Counted from the first letter of the stretch, positions 17,001-25,098 are shown. The stretch is DNA of 64,000 bases from an archaeon (GCA_024275415.1 JAJRZD010000020.1:1-64000); one strand, 5' to 3'. Translations and numbers: made by a program. Notes: generated from the sequence alone by a model not told the origin.

Positions 17001-17608
17001 AGAATTGGTTGGTTGTACAAGCATCGAAAATCAAGAAATTGGGAAGTGAGAAGGTAGTCACTCTTACAGTGACAAAGATGAACGAGCTTCTTGTTCAGAG
17101 CCTGTCGGAGGCCATTGGCCCAGAACAGGCTCTCACGAAAGTCTTCGATGGAGGGATGGCTCTTGGTCATGAGTTCATGATGGAACTGAGCGCTGTTCTG
17201 GAAAAGAAGATTGAGCGTGTGCCAGCATATGGCGAAGCTGCATGGCTGATGTTCGCGGGAAAATCTCCTACGAGTCATACTTTCGAAAAGCTTGAGATTG
17301 AAGGGGAAGTGGTCTGGAAATATACACTTATCGACGATGATAGCCCCTTTTGCAGGAACATCTCGTTCCCACACAGGTTCTGTCAGTTCCCTGCTGGAGC
17401 ATATCAAGGCGCAAGCCAGACCTGGTCAGCATTGGCTCGTGAAGGTGAGTTCCATACCATCTGTCGAGAAACGAAGTGTAAGGCTGTGGGAGATGAGCAC
17501 TGTGAGCTCACCTTGATAATTGTGAATAGGGAAGTCCCAATAGAGTTCATCCAAACGCACTTCCCCATCATGTTCGAAGATGTCAAAACTGGTTTTGTTG
17601 ACTATTGA
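16997..17608 (+). CDS. V4R-domain-like protein in GTPase operon
   Basis: 203 aa. The C-terminal two thirds resembles the V4R (4-vinyl reductase) fold, a small-molecule-binding relative of heme-NO and TRAPP/Bet3 folds: the helix FPAGAYQGASQTWSALAREG is followed by the typical ETKCKAVGDEHCELTLIIV, in which two Cys and the GDxxC turn are conserved in the family. Extra Cys (SPFCRNISF, RFCQF) could complete a metal or heme site. It is the third gene in the overlapping GTPase operon (ATGA junction). The relation of V4R to TRAPP Bet3 subunits, which activate Rab GTPases in eukaryotes, makes the pairing with a Ras-like GTPase suggestive. The end converges with Nep1, overlapping by 26 bases. Confidence 0.65.
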   Translation: MKNWLVVQASKIKKLGSEKVVTLTVTKMNELLVQSLSEAIGPEQALTKVFDGGMALGHEFMMELSAVLEKKIERVPAYGEAAWLMFAGKSPTSHTFEKLEIEGEVVWKYTLIDDDSPFCRNISFPHRFCQFPAGAYQGASQTWSALAREGEFHTICRETKCKAVGDEHCELTLIIVNREVPIEFIQTHFPIMFEDVKTGFVDY

Positions 17609-18317
17609 AACTTCGACGTTTGGATGTAATATCGTTTTTCAATGCATAGAGCCACAGGATCTCGGAACATACATGCCATGCCATCATCACTTCAGTGTCC
17701 AGCTCTATGTGCAGGTCAAAGAAGCCTTGAATATCCAGTTGGAAGTCACCATGTGGAAAAGCACCTATCCCGATTATTACGGGAATCGATATATCAGAGG
17801 GAATCAATGAAAGTAGGCCGCCCAGCCGCGTTTCGTGCCCTCCCTCGACTGCAAGGAGAGTGAGAGCTGTGTCATATCCATCTCTAAGAGAGGAGATGAG
17901 AGTCGATAGATCCTTCTGGATGACCTTGAGCAGGGCGGTGCCCTTTGGAGGGACCTGTCCAACTAACAGAAGTTGTTCCATCAGACCAACGAATCGTTCA
18001 TAGTTCCGGGGTATCCGCACACTGGGATTGACTTCAATAATACGCCCATCATAAAGATGGATATGGATTGTCAAGAAACCTGACTTGCATAGAGGGGTTT
18101 CCAGCAGAGACTGTAAGCAGAAGAAGAGAATATCAGGTCTACCTCGCTTGTGCCCGTTTAGGAGCTGGGTCATCGCTTGGCCGTGATATGTCTGATCCAA
18201 TAGGATCTCATTTGGCTTCTTCCTTCTCAGGGATGCCTGTTTCTGGATTAGCTTCTTGGCTGTGATCTCAGTCGGTACAAGCTCCAGTGCAGTTTCTAAC
18301 AGGACGACATGCAACAT
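17583..18317 (-). CDS. nep1: Ribosomal RNA pseudouridine N1-methyltransferase Nep1
   Basis: 244 aa SPOUT methyltransferase, counterpart of eukaryotic Emg1/Nep1, which methylates a hypermodified pseudouridine in small-subunit rRNA and aids ribosome assembly. Family blocks seen in order: HVVLLETALELVP, ILLDQTYHGQAM, GRPDILFFCLQSLLETPL, VRIPRNYERFVGLMEQLL, and the SAM-knot region IIGIGAFPHGDF. The length is slightly greater than other archaeal members because of a C-terminal tail (SKRRSFNSQQNQF). It is divergent from the RNase P subunit gene with 75 bases between starts, and its end overlaps the V4R-like gene. Context with YhbY, RNase P and eS19 fits ribosome and tRNA maturation. Confidence 0.9.
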   Translation of the reverse strand: MLHVVLLETALELVPTEITAKKLIQKQASLRRKKPNEILLDQTYHGQAMTQLLNGHKRGRPDILFFCLQSLLETPLCKSGFLTIHIHLYDGRIIEVNPSVRIPRNYERFVGLMEQLLLVGQVPPKGTALLKVIQKDLSTLISSLRDGYDTALTLLAVEGGHETRLGGLLSLIPSDISIPVIIGIGAFPHGDFQLDIQGFFDLHIELDTEVMMAWHVCSEILWLYALKNDITSKRRSFNSQQNQF

Positions 18318-18392
18318 TGCTCTAACCTATCCCTTCGGGACAGACGAACAATTTAAGCGATGTGACGGCCTCTCAAAAACGGGTCGTGACTC

Positions 18393-18719
18393 TTGGGAAG
18401 ACGAAGAAAGCCAAGAAAACAGATAAGGAAGATATCCGCTGCAAGAATCGCATATCTCTGGGAGAACGCAAAACGGATTGTGACACAACGGCCAGACCGT
18501 GCCAGAGATTGGATGCGGATGTCTAAAAGAATCGCCCAGAAGGCACGGATGAAACTGGCGCGTAATATATCACGATCTATTTGCAAGGAGTGTGGTACCA
18601 TCTGGATCTCTGGGAGAACCTGCCGGGTCAGACTACGGCACAACAGGAACAAACACATGAGTGTGACCTGCCTCGTCTGTGGGGCGATACGCAGATTTCC
18701 GGTCAGAGGACAAACTTGA
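18393..18719 (+). CDS. rnp4: RNase P protein component 4 (Rpp21/Rpr2)
   Basis: 108 aa, one of the protein subunits of archaeal RNase P, which trims the 5' ends of tRNAs. Two N-terminal helices rich in Arg/Lys (IAYLWENAKRIVTQRPDRARDWMRMSKRIAQKARMKL) precede the zinc ribbon CKECGTIWISGRTCRVRLR ... TCLVCGAIRRFPV, with the four Cys expected of Rpp21. The start is TTG 18393, the only start in this frame before the conserved block; no strong ribosome site precedes it. It leads a run of RNA-related genes (YhbY, eS19, PDCD5, eL39, eL31, aIF6). Confidence 0.9.
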   Translation: MGRRRKPRKQIRKISAARIAYLWENAKRIVTQRPDRARDWMRMSKRIAQKARMKLARNISRSICKECGTIWISGRTCRVRLRHNRNKHMSVTCLVCGAIRRFPVRGQT

Positions 18720-18752
18720 TTTGCACATGGTGAATTCACTGAATGATTTGTA

Positions 18753-19028
18753 ATGAGCAAGAAACAGCCAGATCCCACAAGAATCTCGATCACATGGAAC
18801 GAACCAGTAATGATTCAGATAGGAAAAGGGGGGCTATCCGATGGAACGATAGCGGAAACAATCCGCATCCTGAAGCGTCACAAGTATGCGAAGGTCAGGC
18901 TGCTGAGAAGCACAGGTGCTGACAGACATTCGAAACACATGATATTTGAGGAACTATGCAAGCGGGTCGGTGCTAGTCTTGCAGGTGTACGCGGAAATAC
19001 TGCAGTCATCTACAAACTGAGAAGATAA
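18753..19028 (+). CDS. YhbY/CRM-domain RNA-binding protein
   Basis: 91 aa, a free-standing CRM domain. The block PVMIQIGKGGLSDGTIAETIRILKRHKYAKVRLL contains the GKGGL turn of the family, followed by the C-terminal strand region GASLAGVRGNTAVIYKLRR. Bacterial YhbY associates with pre-50S ribosomes, and plant CRM domains act in group II intron splicing; archaeal members are presumed ribosome maturation factors. It follows RNase P component 4 by 33 bases on the same strand, a known archaeal pairing, and precedes eS19, from which it is separated by a 150-base gap with its own TATA-like box (TCTTTTATGG). Confidence 0.88.
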   Translation: MSKKQPDPTRISITWNEPVMIQIGKGGLSDGTIAETIRILKRHKYAKVRLLRSTGADRHSKHMIFEELCKRVGASLAGVRGNTAVIYKLRR

Positions 19029-19178
19029 ATTAATGACAGCGCCATTGCAGTCTTAGTGACTTCGTGTTCTAACGATAATCTTTTATGGACACTATTGCCG
19101 ATGAAGCCAGCCTTCTGAGGTAGACAATCATCCCAAATTGGGTTCTGATGTGTCCCTCAATAGATATGGTGAATTGAT

Positions 19179-19634
19179 ATGCCCACAGCTTATGATATTC
19201 CGGCAAACATCTTGATTCGGCGTCTTGCCCAGGACTTGAAGAGTCGAGAACAGATAAAACCACCAGAGTGGGCCGACTTTGTTAAGACGGGCGCTCACAA
19301 AGAACGAGCACCTGACGAGAGTGATTGGTGGTACATCAGATGTGCCAGCATCCTCAGGAAGATCTACATGAAGGGGCCTATTGGCACTGAGAGGTTGCGG
19401 GTACAGTATGGAGGACGGAAACGGCGAGGAAATAAACCAAATCGTTTCCATCGAGGGAGCGGTGCTATTGTGAGGGGTGCTCTTCAACAGCTGGAAAGAG
19501 CCGGGTTCATCAAAAAGCGTGGGAACAAAGGCCGTGAGTTGACCAGCGCAGGCAGGTCATACATGGATAGAGTGTCAGCCAATCTAAAGAAGGAACTGAC
19601 GAAGGCGATTCCAGAACTTGAGAGATACTCCTAA
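19179..19634 (+). CDS. rps19e: Ribosomal protein eS19
   Basis: 151 aa small-subunit protein shared only by archaea and eukaryotes. Recognisable blocks are YDIPANILIRRLAQDLK, the PPEWADFVKTGAHKERAPDESDWWYIRCASILRKIY stretch, GGRKRRGNKPNRFHRGSGAIVRGALQQLE and the C-terminal winged-helix end GRELTSAGRSYMD. Length is normal for archaea. It opens the conserved archaeal superoperon that runs through PDCD5, eL39, eL31, aIF6, eL20 and prefoldin alpha to FtsY, all on the plus strand with short gaps. Confidence 0.96.
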   Translation: MPTAYDIPANILIRRLAQDLKSREQIKPPEWADFVKTGAHKERAPDESDWWYIRCASILRKIYMKGPIGTERLRVQYGGRKRRGNKPNRFHRGSGAIVRGALQQLERAGFIKKRGNKGRELTSAGRSYMDRVSANLKKELTKAIPELERYS

Positions 19635-19657
19635 TCAACTGCTTTAGGGTGATCGCA

Positions 19658-19987
19658 TTGAGTGATGACGAGCTAGATGCCATCCGTCAGAGAAAGCTTG
19701 CTGAATTACAACAGCAAGCTGCTCAGGAACGGGCTGTAGAAGGACAAGCTGCAGAGGCTCAGGCACAGAAGGAAGCAATCCTTCGACAGATACTCACTCC
19801 AGAAGCAAGACAGCGTCTGACAAATATCAGGATGGTCAAGCCTCAAATGGCTGAGCAGATTGAGGTCCAGCTCATCCAGCTAGCTGGTTCAGGACGACTC
19901 CGCTCAAGGATAACAGATGAACAGCTGAAATCACTCCTCCTGCAGATACAGGGAAGAGAACGGGAACGAAAGGTAAAATTCAGATGA
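19658..19987 (+). CDS. PDCD5/TFAR19-family DNA-binding protein
   Basis: The track starts at GTG 19649, but TTG 19658 gives MSDDELDAIRQRK, the usual family opening, and has GGTGATC at ribosome-site distance, so I prefer it (109 aa). The protein is a small three-helix bundle: a long charged N-terminal helix full of Gln/Ala/Glu, then ILTPEARQRLTNIRMVKPQMAEQIEVQLIQLAGSGRL, the most conserved part. Archaeal members bind DNA weakly; the human relative PDCD5 works in apoptosis and chaperonin control. Its role in archaea is not settled, but it nearly always sits between eS19 and eL39, as here. Confidence 0.9.
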   Translation: MSDDELDAIRQRKLAELQQQAAQERAVEGQAAEAQAQKEAILRQILTPEARQRLTNIRMVKPQMAEQIEVQLIQLAGSGRLRSRITDEQLKSLLLQIQGRERERKVKFR

Positions 19988-20008
19988 AAGCTGCGAAAGG
20001 TGAAGAAT

Positions 20009-20164
20009 ATGGCGAGAAACAAGCCCCTCGGAAAGAAGCTCAGGATGGCACGTGCGCTAAAAAGTAACTCTAGCGTACCCACATGGGCTGTGATGAAGAC
20101 CAAAGGGAGGGTCAGAAAGACCCCAGCGCAGCGGAATTGGCGAATGAGCAAGCTGAAACCCTAG
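20009..20164 (+). CDS. rpl39e: Ribosomal protein eL39
   Basis: Too short for the ORF track: 51 aa from ATG 20009. It reads [18 protein letters not shown] ... [17 protein letters not shown] and ends NWRMSKLKP, matching eL39 along its full length. eL39 is a tiny, very basic protein that lines the peptide exit tunnel of archaeal and eukaryotic large subunits, in a place where bacteria have part of uL23. It lies 22 bases after the PDCD5 gene and 15 before eL31. GGTGAAG stands just upstream of the start. Confidence 0.96.
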   Translation: MARNKPLGKKLRMARALKSNSSVPTWAVMKTKGRVRKTPAQRNWRMSKLKP

Positions 20165-20178
20165 AAGGTGAATGAACA

Positions 20179-20577
20179 ATGACGCCAAAGGACGACAAGA
20201 CAGAAGAACCAGTTTCAGATGAAGAGCCAGAGATTGAAGAGATCGAGGATGAGATAGAGGAGCCTGCTGAAGAGAAAGAGAAACCGGCTGCCCCAGCAGA
20301 AGAAGTGATTGAGGAAGAGATCATTGATGAACGGATATACACTGTTCCGCTGCGGAAGGCATATTGGACTGGTAGCAGGCTGAAGAGGGCGAACCGTGCG
20401 GTCAGGATCCTTAAGAAGTTCGTTGAGCGACACATGAAGCCAGAAGAGATGATGATCCAGCCCGAGGTCAACGAGCTGATATGGTCTCGGGGAATAGAGA
20501 AGCCACCTCGTAGGATCCGGATCCGGGCGACCAAGAACGATGAGAATCTTGTACGCGTATATCTGGCGGAGGGATAG
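20179..20577 (+). CDS. rpl31e: Ribosomal protein eL31 with acidic N-terminal extension
   Basis: 132 aa. The eL31 domain begins near residue 50 (IDERIYTVPLRKAYWTGSRLKRANRAVRILKKFVERHM) and runs to VRVYLAEG, normal for the family, which sits near the exit of the large-subunit tunnel. In front is a ~48-residue extension made almost only of Glu, Asp, Pro, Lys and Ala (EEIEDEIEEPAEEKEK). The start ATG 20179 follows GAAGGTGAATGAACA, so the extension appears to be translated; an internal start would need a weak codon. Such acidic tails on ribosomal proteins are unusual; it may mask the basic domain before assembly or contact factors at the exit site. Confidence 0.94.
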   Translation: MTPKDDKTEEPVSDEEPEIEEIEDEIEEPAEEKEKPAAPAEEVIEEEIIDERIYTVPLRKAYWTGSRLKRANRAVRILKKFVERHMKPEEMMIQPEVNELIWSRGIEKPPRRIRIRATKNDENLVRVYLAEG

Positions 20578-20580
20578 TCT

Positions 20581-21249
20581 ATGACAATCGCCCGAACGGA
20601 CTTCGAGGGCGATATCAATGTGGGAGCTTTCGGAGTGGTCACTGACCGTTTCGTGTTTGTGAGCCCCAACTTGTCGGAAAAAGACATGGATATCATTGAA
20701 CGTACATTCAACCTGCCTTTGATCCAATCCACTATTGCGACCATGGATACTGTAGGTCTGATGGTCGCTGCCAATTCGAATGGCATTCTGGTTCCATATA
20801 CCACCTCAAAGGAGGAGTTTGCAACCATTAAAAGAAGCTCTGAGGTGCCAGTCGATTGGATAGACAGCAAAATGACGGCGCTTGGCAATATCATTATTGG
20901 AAACGATAATGGTGCCATCTGCCACCCGGAGTTTGATCAAAAGGCACGAGATACAATAGCAGACACTTTGGACGTCGAGGTCGTTCCTAGCACAATTGCC
21001 AAACTGCCCATTGTGGGGGCAAATGCCATTGCCACCAATCAAGGTGCAGTCATTCATCCAATGGCAACTTCTGAAGAGATAGAGATGCTAACGCAGATGT
21101 TAAAAGTGGAAATCGAGGTGGGTACAGTGAACAGAGGAAGCCCGTACACAAGCCTTGGTGTTCTGGCAAATATTGATGGGATGATTGCGGGTGCTGAGAC
21201 CACAGGTGTGGAATTAGCACACATATCCCAAGTATTAGGATTCGTATAA
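20581..21249 (+). CDS. eif6: Translation initiation factor aIF6
   Basis: 222 aa, the archaeal form of eIF6, a ribosome anti-association factor that binds uL14 on the large subunit and prevents early joining. The five-fold alpha/beta repeat is visible through repeated N-x-G-I/V-L-V/I-P-Y/H units: ANSNGILVPYTTSKEE, GNDNGAICHPEFDQ, ATNQGAVIHPMAT, and the ending LGVLANIDGMIAGAETTGVELAHI. Length is exact for the family. It follows eL31 by three bases and is followed by eL20 with a single base between stop and start, the standard archaeal order. Confidence 0.96.
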   Translation: MTIARTDFEGDINVGAFGVVTDRFVFVSPNLSEKDMDIIERTFNLPLIQSTIATMDTVGLMVAANSNGILVPYTTSKEEFATIKRSSEVPVDWIDSKMTALGNIIIGNDNGAICHPEFDQKARDTIADTLDVEVVPSTIAKLPIVGANAIATNQGAVIHPMATSEEIEMLTQMLKVEIEVGTVNRGSPYTSLGVLANIDGMIAGAETTGVELAHISQVLGFV

Positions 21250-21250
21250 G

Positions 21251-21505
21251 ATGGTGAAGATGATGAGTTCCAGGATATGGAGAGCAACAGGAGAATATGT
21301 GAAAACAAAACGGATGTTCCAATTCTCGATAGAACTTCTTGCTGACAAGGAGAGTCATGTTAAAGAGCGGATTTACTCTGAAATAGGCAGTAAGCACAGG
21401 GTCAAGAGGAGGCACATTTCTTTTACTAATATTACCGAGATCAAGCCTGATGAGGTCACTGACCTTGACCTCAGACGTGTGCTGGGTGTGGAGTCTGAGA
21501 TATAA
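21251..21505 (+). CDS. rpl18a: Ribosomal protein eL20 (LX/L18a)
   Basis: 84 aa. Archaeal LX corresponds to half of eukaryotic eL20. The matching parts are WRATGEYVKTKRMFQFSIELLADKESHVKERIYSEIGSKHRVKRRHISFTNITEI, including the GSKH turn. It starts at ATG 21251, one base after the aIF6 stop, and its TAA overlaps the ATG of prefoldin alpha (21505), so translation is coupled. Position between aIF6 and prefoldin alpha is diagnostic for LX. Confidence 0.93.
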   Translation: MVKMMSSRIWRATGEYVKTKRMFQFSIELLADKESHVKERIYSEIGSKHRVKRRHISFTNITEIKPDEVTDLDLRRVLGVESEI

Positions 21506-21945
21506 TGTCTGAACAACAGCTGCAGAATCTCCTATATCAGCAGAAAGCATTGGAGCATCGCATTGGAGAACTTGAGACGACAATTGGGATGCTACAAAAC
21601 ACATTAGCAAGCTATACCGCGGGAAAGCAAGTACTGGAAGAACTCGCTACCAAAGAAACTGATGAGCCACTTCTCATCAACGTTGGGGGAGCTATCTATA
21701 TCGAAGCAAAGGTTGTGAGCAATGATAGAGTGCTTAGAGGGATTGGCAGTGGGGTTCAGATTGAACAGTCCCTTGAGGATGCAAAGAACACCGTGTCAAA
21801 GAGGATAGAAGAGCTCAATGACTACATGGGAAAGTTGCGTCAGGAATATCAGACTGCTGTCGATCAAGCAGTAATGATTAATCAGCAAGCACAGAGGATA
21901 CTGGCACAGGCTCAGTCAAGAACACAGCAAAAAGGTTCGGAGTGA
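21505..21945 (+). CDS. pfdA: Prefoldin alpha subunit
   Basis: 146 aa, one of the two subunits of the hexameric jellyfish-shaped chaperone that passes unfolded proteins to the thermosome. Two long amphipathic coiled-coil helices flank a central beta hairpin (EPLLINVGGAIYIEAKV, VLRGIGSGVQIEQSLEDA), the standard alpha-type layout with two hairpin motifs. The C-terminal helix ends in a Gln-rich tail (QQAQRILAQAQSRTQQ). It overlaps eL20 by one base and is followed seven bases later by FtsY, as in other archaea. Confidence 0.94.
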   Translation: MSEQQLQNLLYQQKALEHRIGELETTIGMLQNTLASYTAGKQVLEELATKETDEPLLINVGGAIYIEAKVVSNDRVLRGIGSGVQIEQSLEDAKNTVSKRIEELNDYMGKLRQEYQTAVDQAVMINQQAQRILAQAQSRTQQKGSE

Positions 21946-21952
21946 TATATCG

Positions 21953-22861
21953 TTGTTCGAGAAGCTTCGCGGAGCCCTCGATAGTGCAATTACCAAGGCA
22001 ATAACAAAAGAACTGACCGAGAAGAATCTTGCAGACGCGGTCTGGAATCTCCAGCTTGTTCTCATTCAGAACGATGTTGCAGTCGAGGTCGCCGAACATA
22101 TTTGTGATCTCACGAAAAGCAAGATGCTTGGTCAAAGAGCGGGGAGGTTGGAAAAAACCGAACGTCTGTTCAAACAATATCTTATCGAGTCGGTAAAAGA
22201 AGTACTTACTCCAGAGAAGCCCTTCGACCTGCTCGAGTTCATCGCCCAAAGAAAGGCCGATAGCGAAACTACGGCTATCATGCTCGTTGGTGTTAACGGA
22301 ACGGGAAAGACAACTACTCTGGCAAAGATTGCCTATATGCTCAAAAAAAGTGGATATTCTATCGTCATTGCGGCCGGAGATACCTATCGCGCCGGAAGTA
22401 TCGAACAATTACAGAAGCATGCAGACACCCTTGGAATTCGTGTAATCAAGCAGGACTATGGCTCAGATGCTGCTGCAGTAGCATATGACGCAGTCGCTCA
22501 TGCGAAAGCGAAACACATCGATGTTGTACTGATTGATACGGCAGGGCGCATGCAGAGCAATAAGAACCTAATCAACGAAATGAGAAAAATCGCACGGGTC
22601 GCGGAACCCGACCTGAAAATCTTCGTTGGGGACGCACTGGCAGGCAACGATGTCCTCTCACAAGCAAAGGAGTTTCATGAAGCCATCGAGATTGATGGGG
22701 CAATCCTGACAAAGGTCGATGCGGATCCGTCAGGCGGTGCTGCACTTTCAATAACATTTGTCACCGGCAGACCCATCATCTTTGTAGGCATTGGTCAGAC
22801 CTACGAAGACCTTAGAAGGTTTGATCCAGAGTGGTTCACAAGTCGATTGGTCGATGCCTGA
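21953..22861 (+). CDS. ftsY: Signal recognition particle receptor FtsY
   Basis: 302 aa SRP-family GTPase that receives ribosome-SRP complexes at the membrane. The start is TTG 21953 (MFEKLRGALDSAITKAI). The short N domain leads into the G domain with GVNGTGKTTTLAKIA (P-loop), AGDTYRAGSIEQLQ, DTAGRMQSN, TKVDADPSGG and the closing FVGIGQTYEDLRRFDPEWF. The acidic A domain of bacterial FtsY is absent, as usual for archaea. It ends the superoperon that began with eS19; the gap of 30 bases to argF could allow read-through. Confidence 0.96.
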   Translation: MFEKLRGALDSAITKAITKELTEKNLADAVWNLQLVLIQNDVAVEVAEHICDLTKSKMLGQRAGRLEKTERLFKQYLIESVKEVLTPEKPFDLLEFIAQRKADSETTAIMLVGVNGTGKTTTLAKIAYMLKKSGYSIVIAAGDTYRAGSIEQLQKHADTLGIRVIKQDYGSDAAAVAYDAVAHAKAKHIDVVLIDTAGRMQSNKNLINEMRKIARVAEPDLKIFVGDALAGNDVLSQAKEFHEAIEIDGAILTKVDADPSGGAALSITFVTGRPIIFVGIGQTYEDLRRFDPEWFTSRLVDA

Positions 22862-22891
22862 TTGTAACGGCATTCTTATTACCAATTACTA

Positions 22892-23848
22892 GTGAGCACT
22901 GAATACGACCAAGAGGTGTCAATTTTGAGGCTGAAAGGCAGGAATTTCGTTGACCTATCGGATTTTGAAAGATTCGAGCTGAGAAGGTTCTTGGATACTG
23001 CACATGATTTGAAAAGGAAGCAGAAGCGCGGAGAACCCCACGAGCTATTGAAAGGTAAATCACTCGCAATGATCTTCATGAAATCGTCAACTCGCACCAG
23101 AGTGTCATTCGAGGTAGGAATGACACAGCTGGGCGGACATGCGCTCTATTTGCAGCCTAGTGGAACCCAGCTCGGTCGCGGAGAAACAATCGGCGATACT
23201 GCTCAGGTTCTAAGCAGGTATTGTGATGCAATCATGGCCCGTGTATATAGTCATGACGAGATTATGGAGCTTGCTGAGCATGCAACCGTGCCTGTGATAA
23301 ATGGGCTGTCAGACTTGCTTCATCCTTGTCAGATCATGGCTGATATGCAGACCATTGATGAACACAAGGGAAGACTTGAGGGACTGAAAATAGCATATGT
23401 GGGCGACTCGAATAATGTGAGTAACTCGATAATGCAGGGGTGCACCATCATGGGCATGGACGTCACAATTGGATCCCCCAAGGGATATACACCCCCGGAA
23501 AAGATCCTGAAAAAGACAACTGAGCTCAGCAAGAAATACCACACGACCCTAGAGGTTGTCAATGATGCAAAAGAAGCAGTGAAAAATGCCGATGTCATCT
23601 ATACAGATACATTCTTCAGTATGGGCCAAGAGCGAGACAAGGCTAAAGAGGAAGCATTGATGCCTTTTCAGGTTAATCAAGCTCTTGTTGATGCTGCAAA
23701 AGAAGACGTCATTGTCATGCATTGCCTACCTGCGCATAGAGATGAGGAACTTACCTCCGAAGTGATGGACGGACCTCATAGCGTGGTCTTTGATCAGGCA
23801 GAGAATCGTTTACATGCGCAAAAGGGGATCATGGCTTTGCTCATATAG
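22892..23848 (+). CDS. argF: Ornithine carbamoyltransferase
   Basis: 318 aa. It joins carbamoyl phosphate to ornithine to give citrulline in arginine synthesis. The carbamoyl-phosphate loop is SSTRTRVSFE, the second binding segment DAIMARVYSHDEI, the HPCQ-type loop LLHPCQIMADMQT, and the ornithine/carbamoyl motif HCLPAHRDEE; the SMGQE segment (FFSMGQERDKAKEEA) marks ornithine rather than aspartate specificity. The GTG start at 22892 gives a short extra N-terminus (MSTEYDQEVSILRL); a later start cannot be excluded. It abuts the PfkB kinase gene directly: stop at 23848, GTG at 23849. No other arginine genes are in the window. Confidence 0.94.
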   Translation: MSTEYDQEVSILRLKGRNFVDLSDFERFELRRFLDTAHDLKRKQKRGEPHELLKGKSLAMIFMKSSTRTRVSFEVGMTQLGGHALYLQPSGTQLGRGETIGDTAQVLSRYCDAIMARVYSHDEIMELAEHATVPVINGLSDLLHPCQIMADMQTIDEHKGRLEGLKIAYVGDSNNVSNSIMQGCTIMGMDVTIGSPKGYTPPEKILKKTTELSKKYHTTLEVVNDAKEAVKNADVIYTDTFFSMGQERDKAKEEALMPFQVNQALVDAAKEDVIVMHCLPAHRDEELTSEVMDGPHSVVFDQAENRLHAQKGIMALLI

Positions 23849-24805
23849 GTGAGAAGAGATTTGTCTTTAGAGGTCGTTTCCATAGGACGGATTAACATTG
23901 ACATCATAATGAATGTCAAGACACTCCCCAAAACGAATGAGCATGTCATCAGTGAAGGATCCAGTTTCACCTTTGGAGGGTCTGCAGCGAACTTTGCATC
24001 TCAGTCTGCCCGATTGGGAGTGAAGACAGGCCTTGTTGGCTGTATCGGGAATGACCTCTACGGACAACTTGCCTTGAAGAACCTTCAGGATGCCGGAGTA
24101 GATACAAAGGGCGTCCTTGTGCTGGGCAACCAGCCTACAGGACTTTTCTTCCTTGCACAGGCGAGGAATAAGGAGAAGGTCATCTTCACAGAACCGGGAG
24201 CAAACCGGTTCTTGGAGAGACATCTAATCGACAACGAATATCTGCTTCGAGCAAGAACGGTTCATATCGCTGGAGGATTCTCCAGACTTATGGATCGGGT
24301 CATCGAACTTGCCACAACACATGGGATGATCGTATCAATCGATCCGGGAAGAGCTGCTGAGAATGTTGACTTCTCTTCGATATTGCACAAGGTAGACCTT
24401 CTTTTCCTGAACCAGTCAGAGTTGAAAGCATACTTTGACCTCTCACCGACCGAGAAGGAACTACGGACGTTCGCAAAGACACTACCGGGAATCGTTGTGG
24501 TCAAGATGGGCGACAAGGGGTCTATCGCCACCGATGGATTTGACTTCATCAAATCGCCAATCTTTGAGGTTCCTGTAGTTGACACTCTCGGTGCAGGTGA
24601 CTCGTTTGCAGCTGCATTTGTGACTGCATGGACCAGATCAGAGAATGTCGGTCAGGCATTGAACTTTGCAAATGCCACAGCATCTCAGACAATCAAAGAG
24701 AATGGGGCACAGAACGGGCAGCCAACCTTGCAACAGGTCGCTGGAGTACTCAGAGAGCACGACATCAATATCCATGACATATTGCGGACATTCGGGAAGA
24801 AATAA
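23849..24805 (+). CDS. PfkB-family carbohydrate/nucleoside kinase
   Basis: 318 aa ribokinase-fold enzyme that phosphorylates a sugar, nucleoside or related alcohol. The N-terminal part reads VVSIGRINIDIIMNVKTLPKTNEHV and FGGSAANFASQSARLGVKTGLVGCIGNDLYG (first family signature), and the C-terminal part DTLGAGDSFAAAFVTAW has the anion hole and the catalytic Asp of the second signature. The start is GTG directly after the argF stop with AGGTGAG spanning the junction, so the two genes are co-translated. Substrate cannot be deduced; ribokinase and archaeal nucleoside kinase are both possible. Confidence 0.88.
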   Translation: MRRDLSLEVVSIGRINIDIIMNVKTLPKTNEHVISEGSSFTFGGSAANFASQSARLGVKTGLVGCIGNDLYGQLALKNLQDAGVDTKGVLVLGNQPTGLFFLAQARNKEKVIFTEPGANRFLERHLIDNEYLLRARTVHIAGGFSRLMDRVIELATTHGMIVSIDPGRAAENVDFSSILHKVDLLFLNQSELKAYFDLSPTEKELRTFAKTLPGIVVVKMGDKGSIATDGFDFIKSPIFEVPVVDTLGAGDSFAAAFVTAWTRSENVGQALNFANATASQTIKENGAQNGQPTLQQVAGVLREHDINIHDILRTFGKK

Positions 24806-24832
24806 ATCGATTTTCAATACTTGGTGTGATAG

Positions 24833-25098
24833 TCAGAAACAGCAGGTTGGTTTCCGTTTCACGATATAATCTCCAATCTGTTCGCCATCACTGAATTGTT
24901 GCCCACCTCAAACATCTTAGTTGTGATGTTCTAGACATTAGGTGTATTCCCAAGTCGATGTGCCTTTGAGGTGACTATGCCTCTCAAACTTTTGAGAACT
25001 TGGCCCGCACAGTTGAACCACAATAGTTGCACTTTGCCTCCAAGGGGCCTATCCAATCAATGGATTCCTGTGATAAGGGGGCACTGCACTGAGGTCAT
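24833..25098 (-). pseudogene. Possible decayed zinc-ribbon gene in a 525-base gap
   Basis: The stretch 24806-25330 lacks an intact gene. On the minus strand, pieces of a zinc-ribbon protein can be read across shifting frames: MTSVQCPL from ATG 25098, then IGPLEAKCNYCGSTVRAKF, then FSDGEQIGDYIVKRKPTCCF up to TGA at 24833. The CNYCGSTV knuckle is typical of zinc ribbons; the partner CxxC is broken. The plus-strand 91-aa track ORF here looks spurious. The right end should hold the ftsZ promoter. Confidence 0.3.

Noticed and set aside
19090-19178. C/D-box-like motifs upstream of eS19
   Set aside because: Boxes deviate from RTGATGA and CTGA and do not form the usual spaced pairs.
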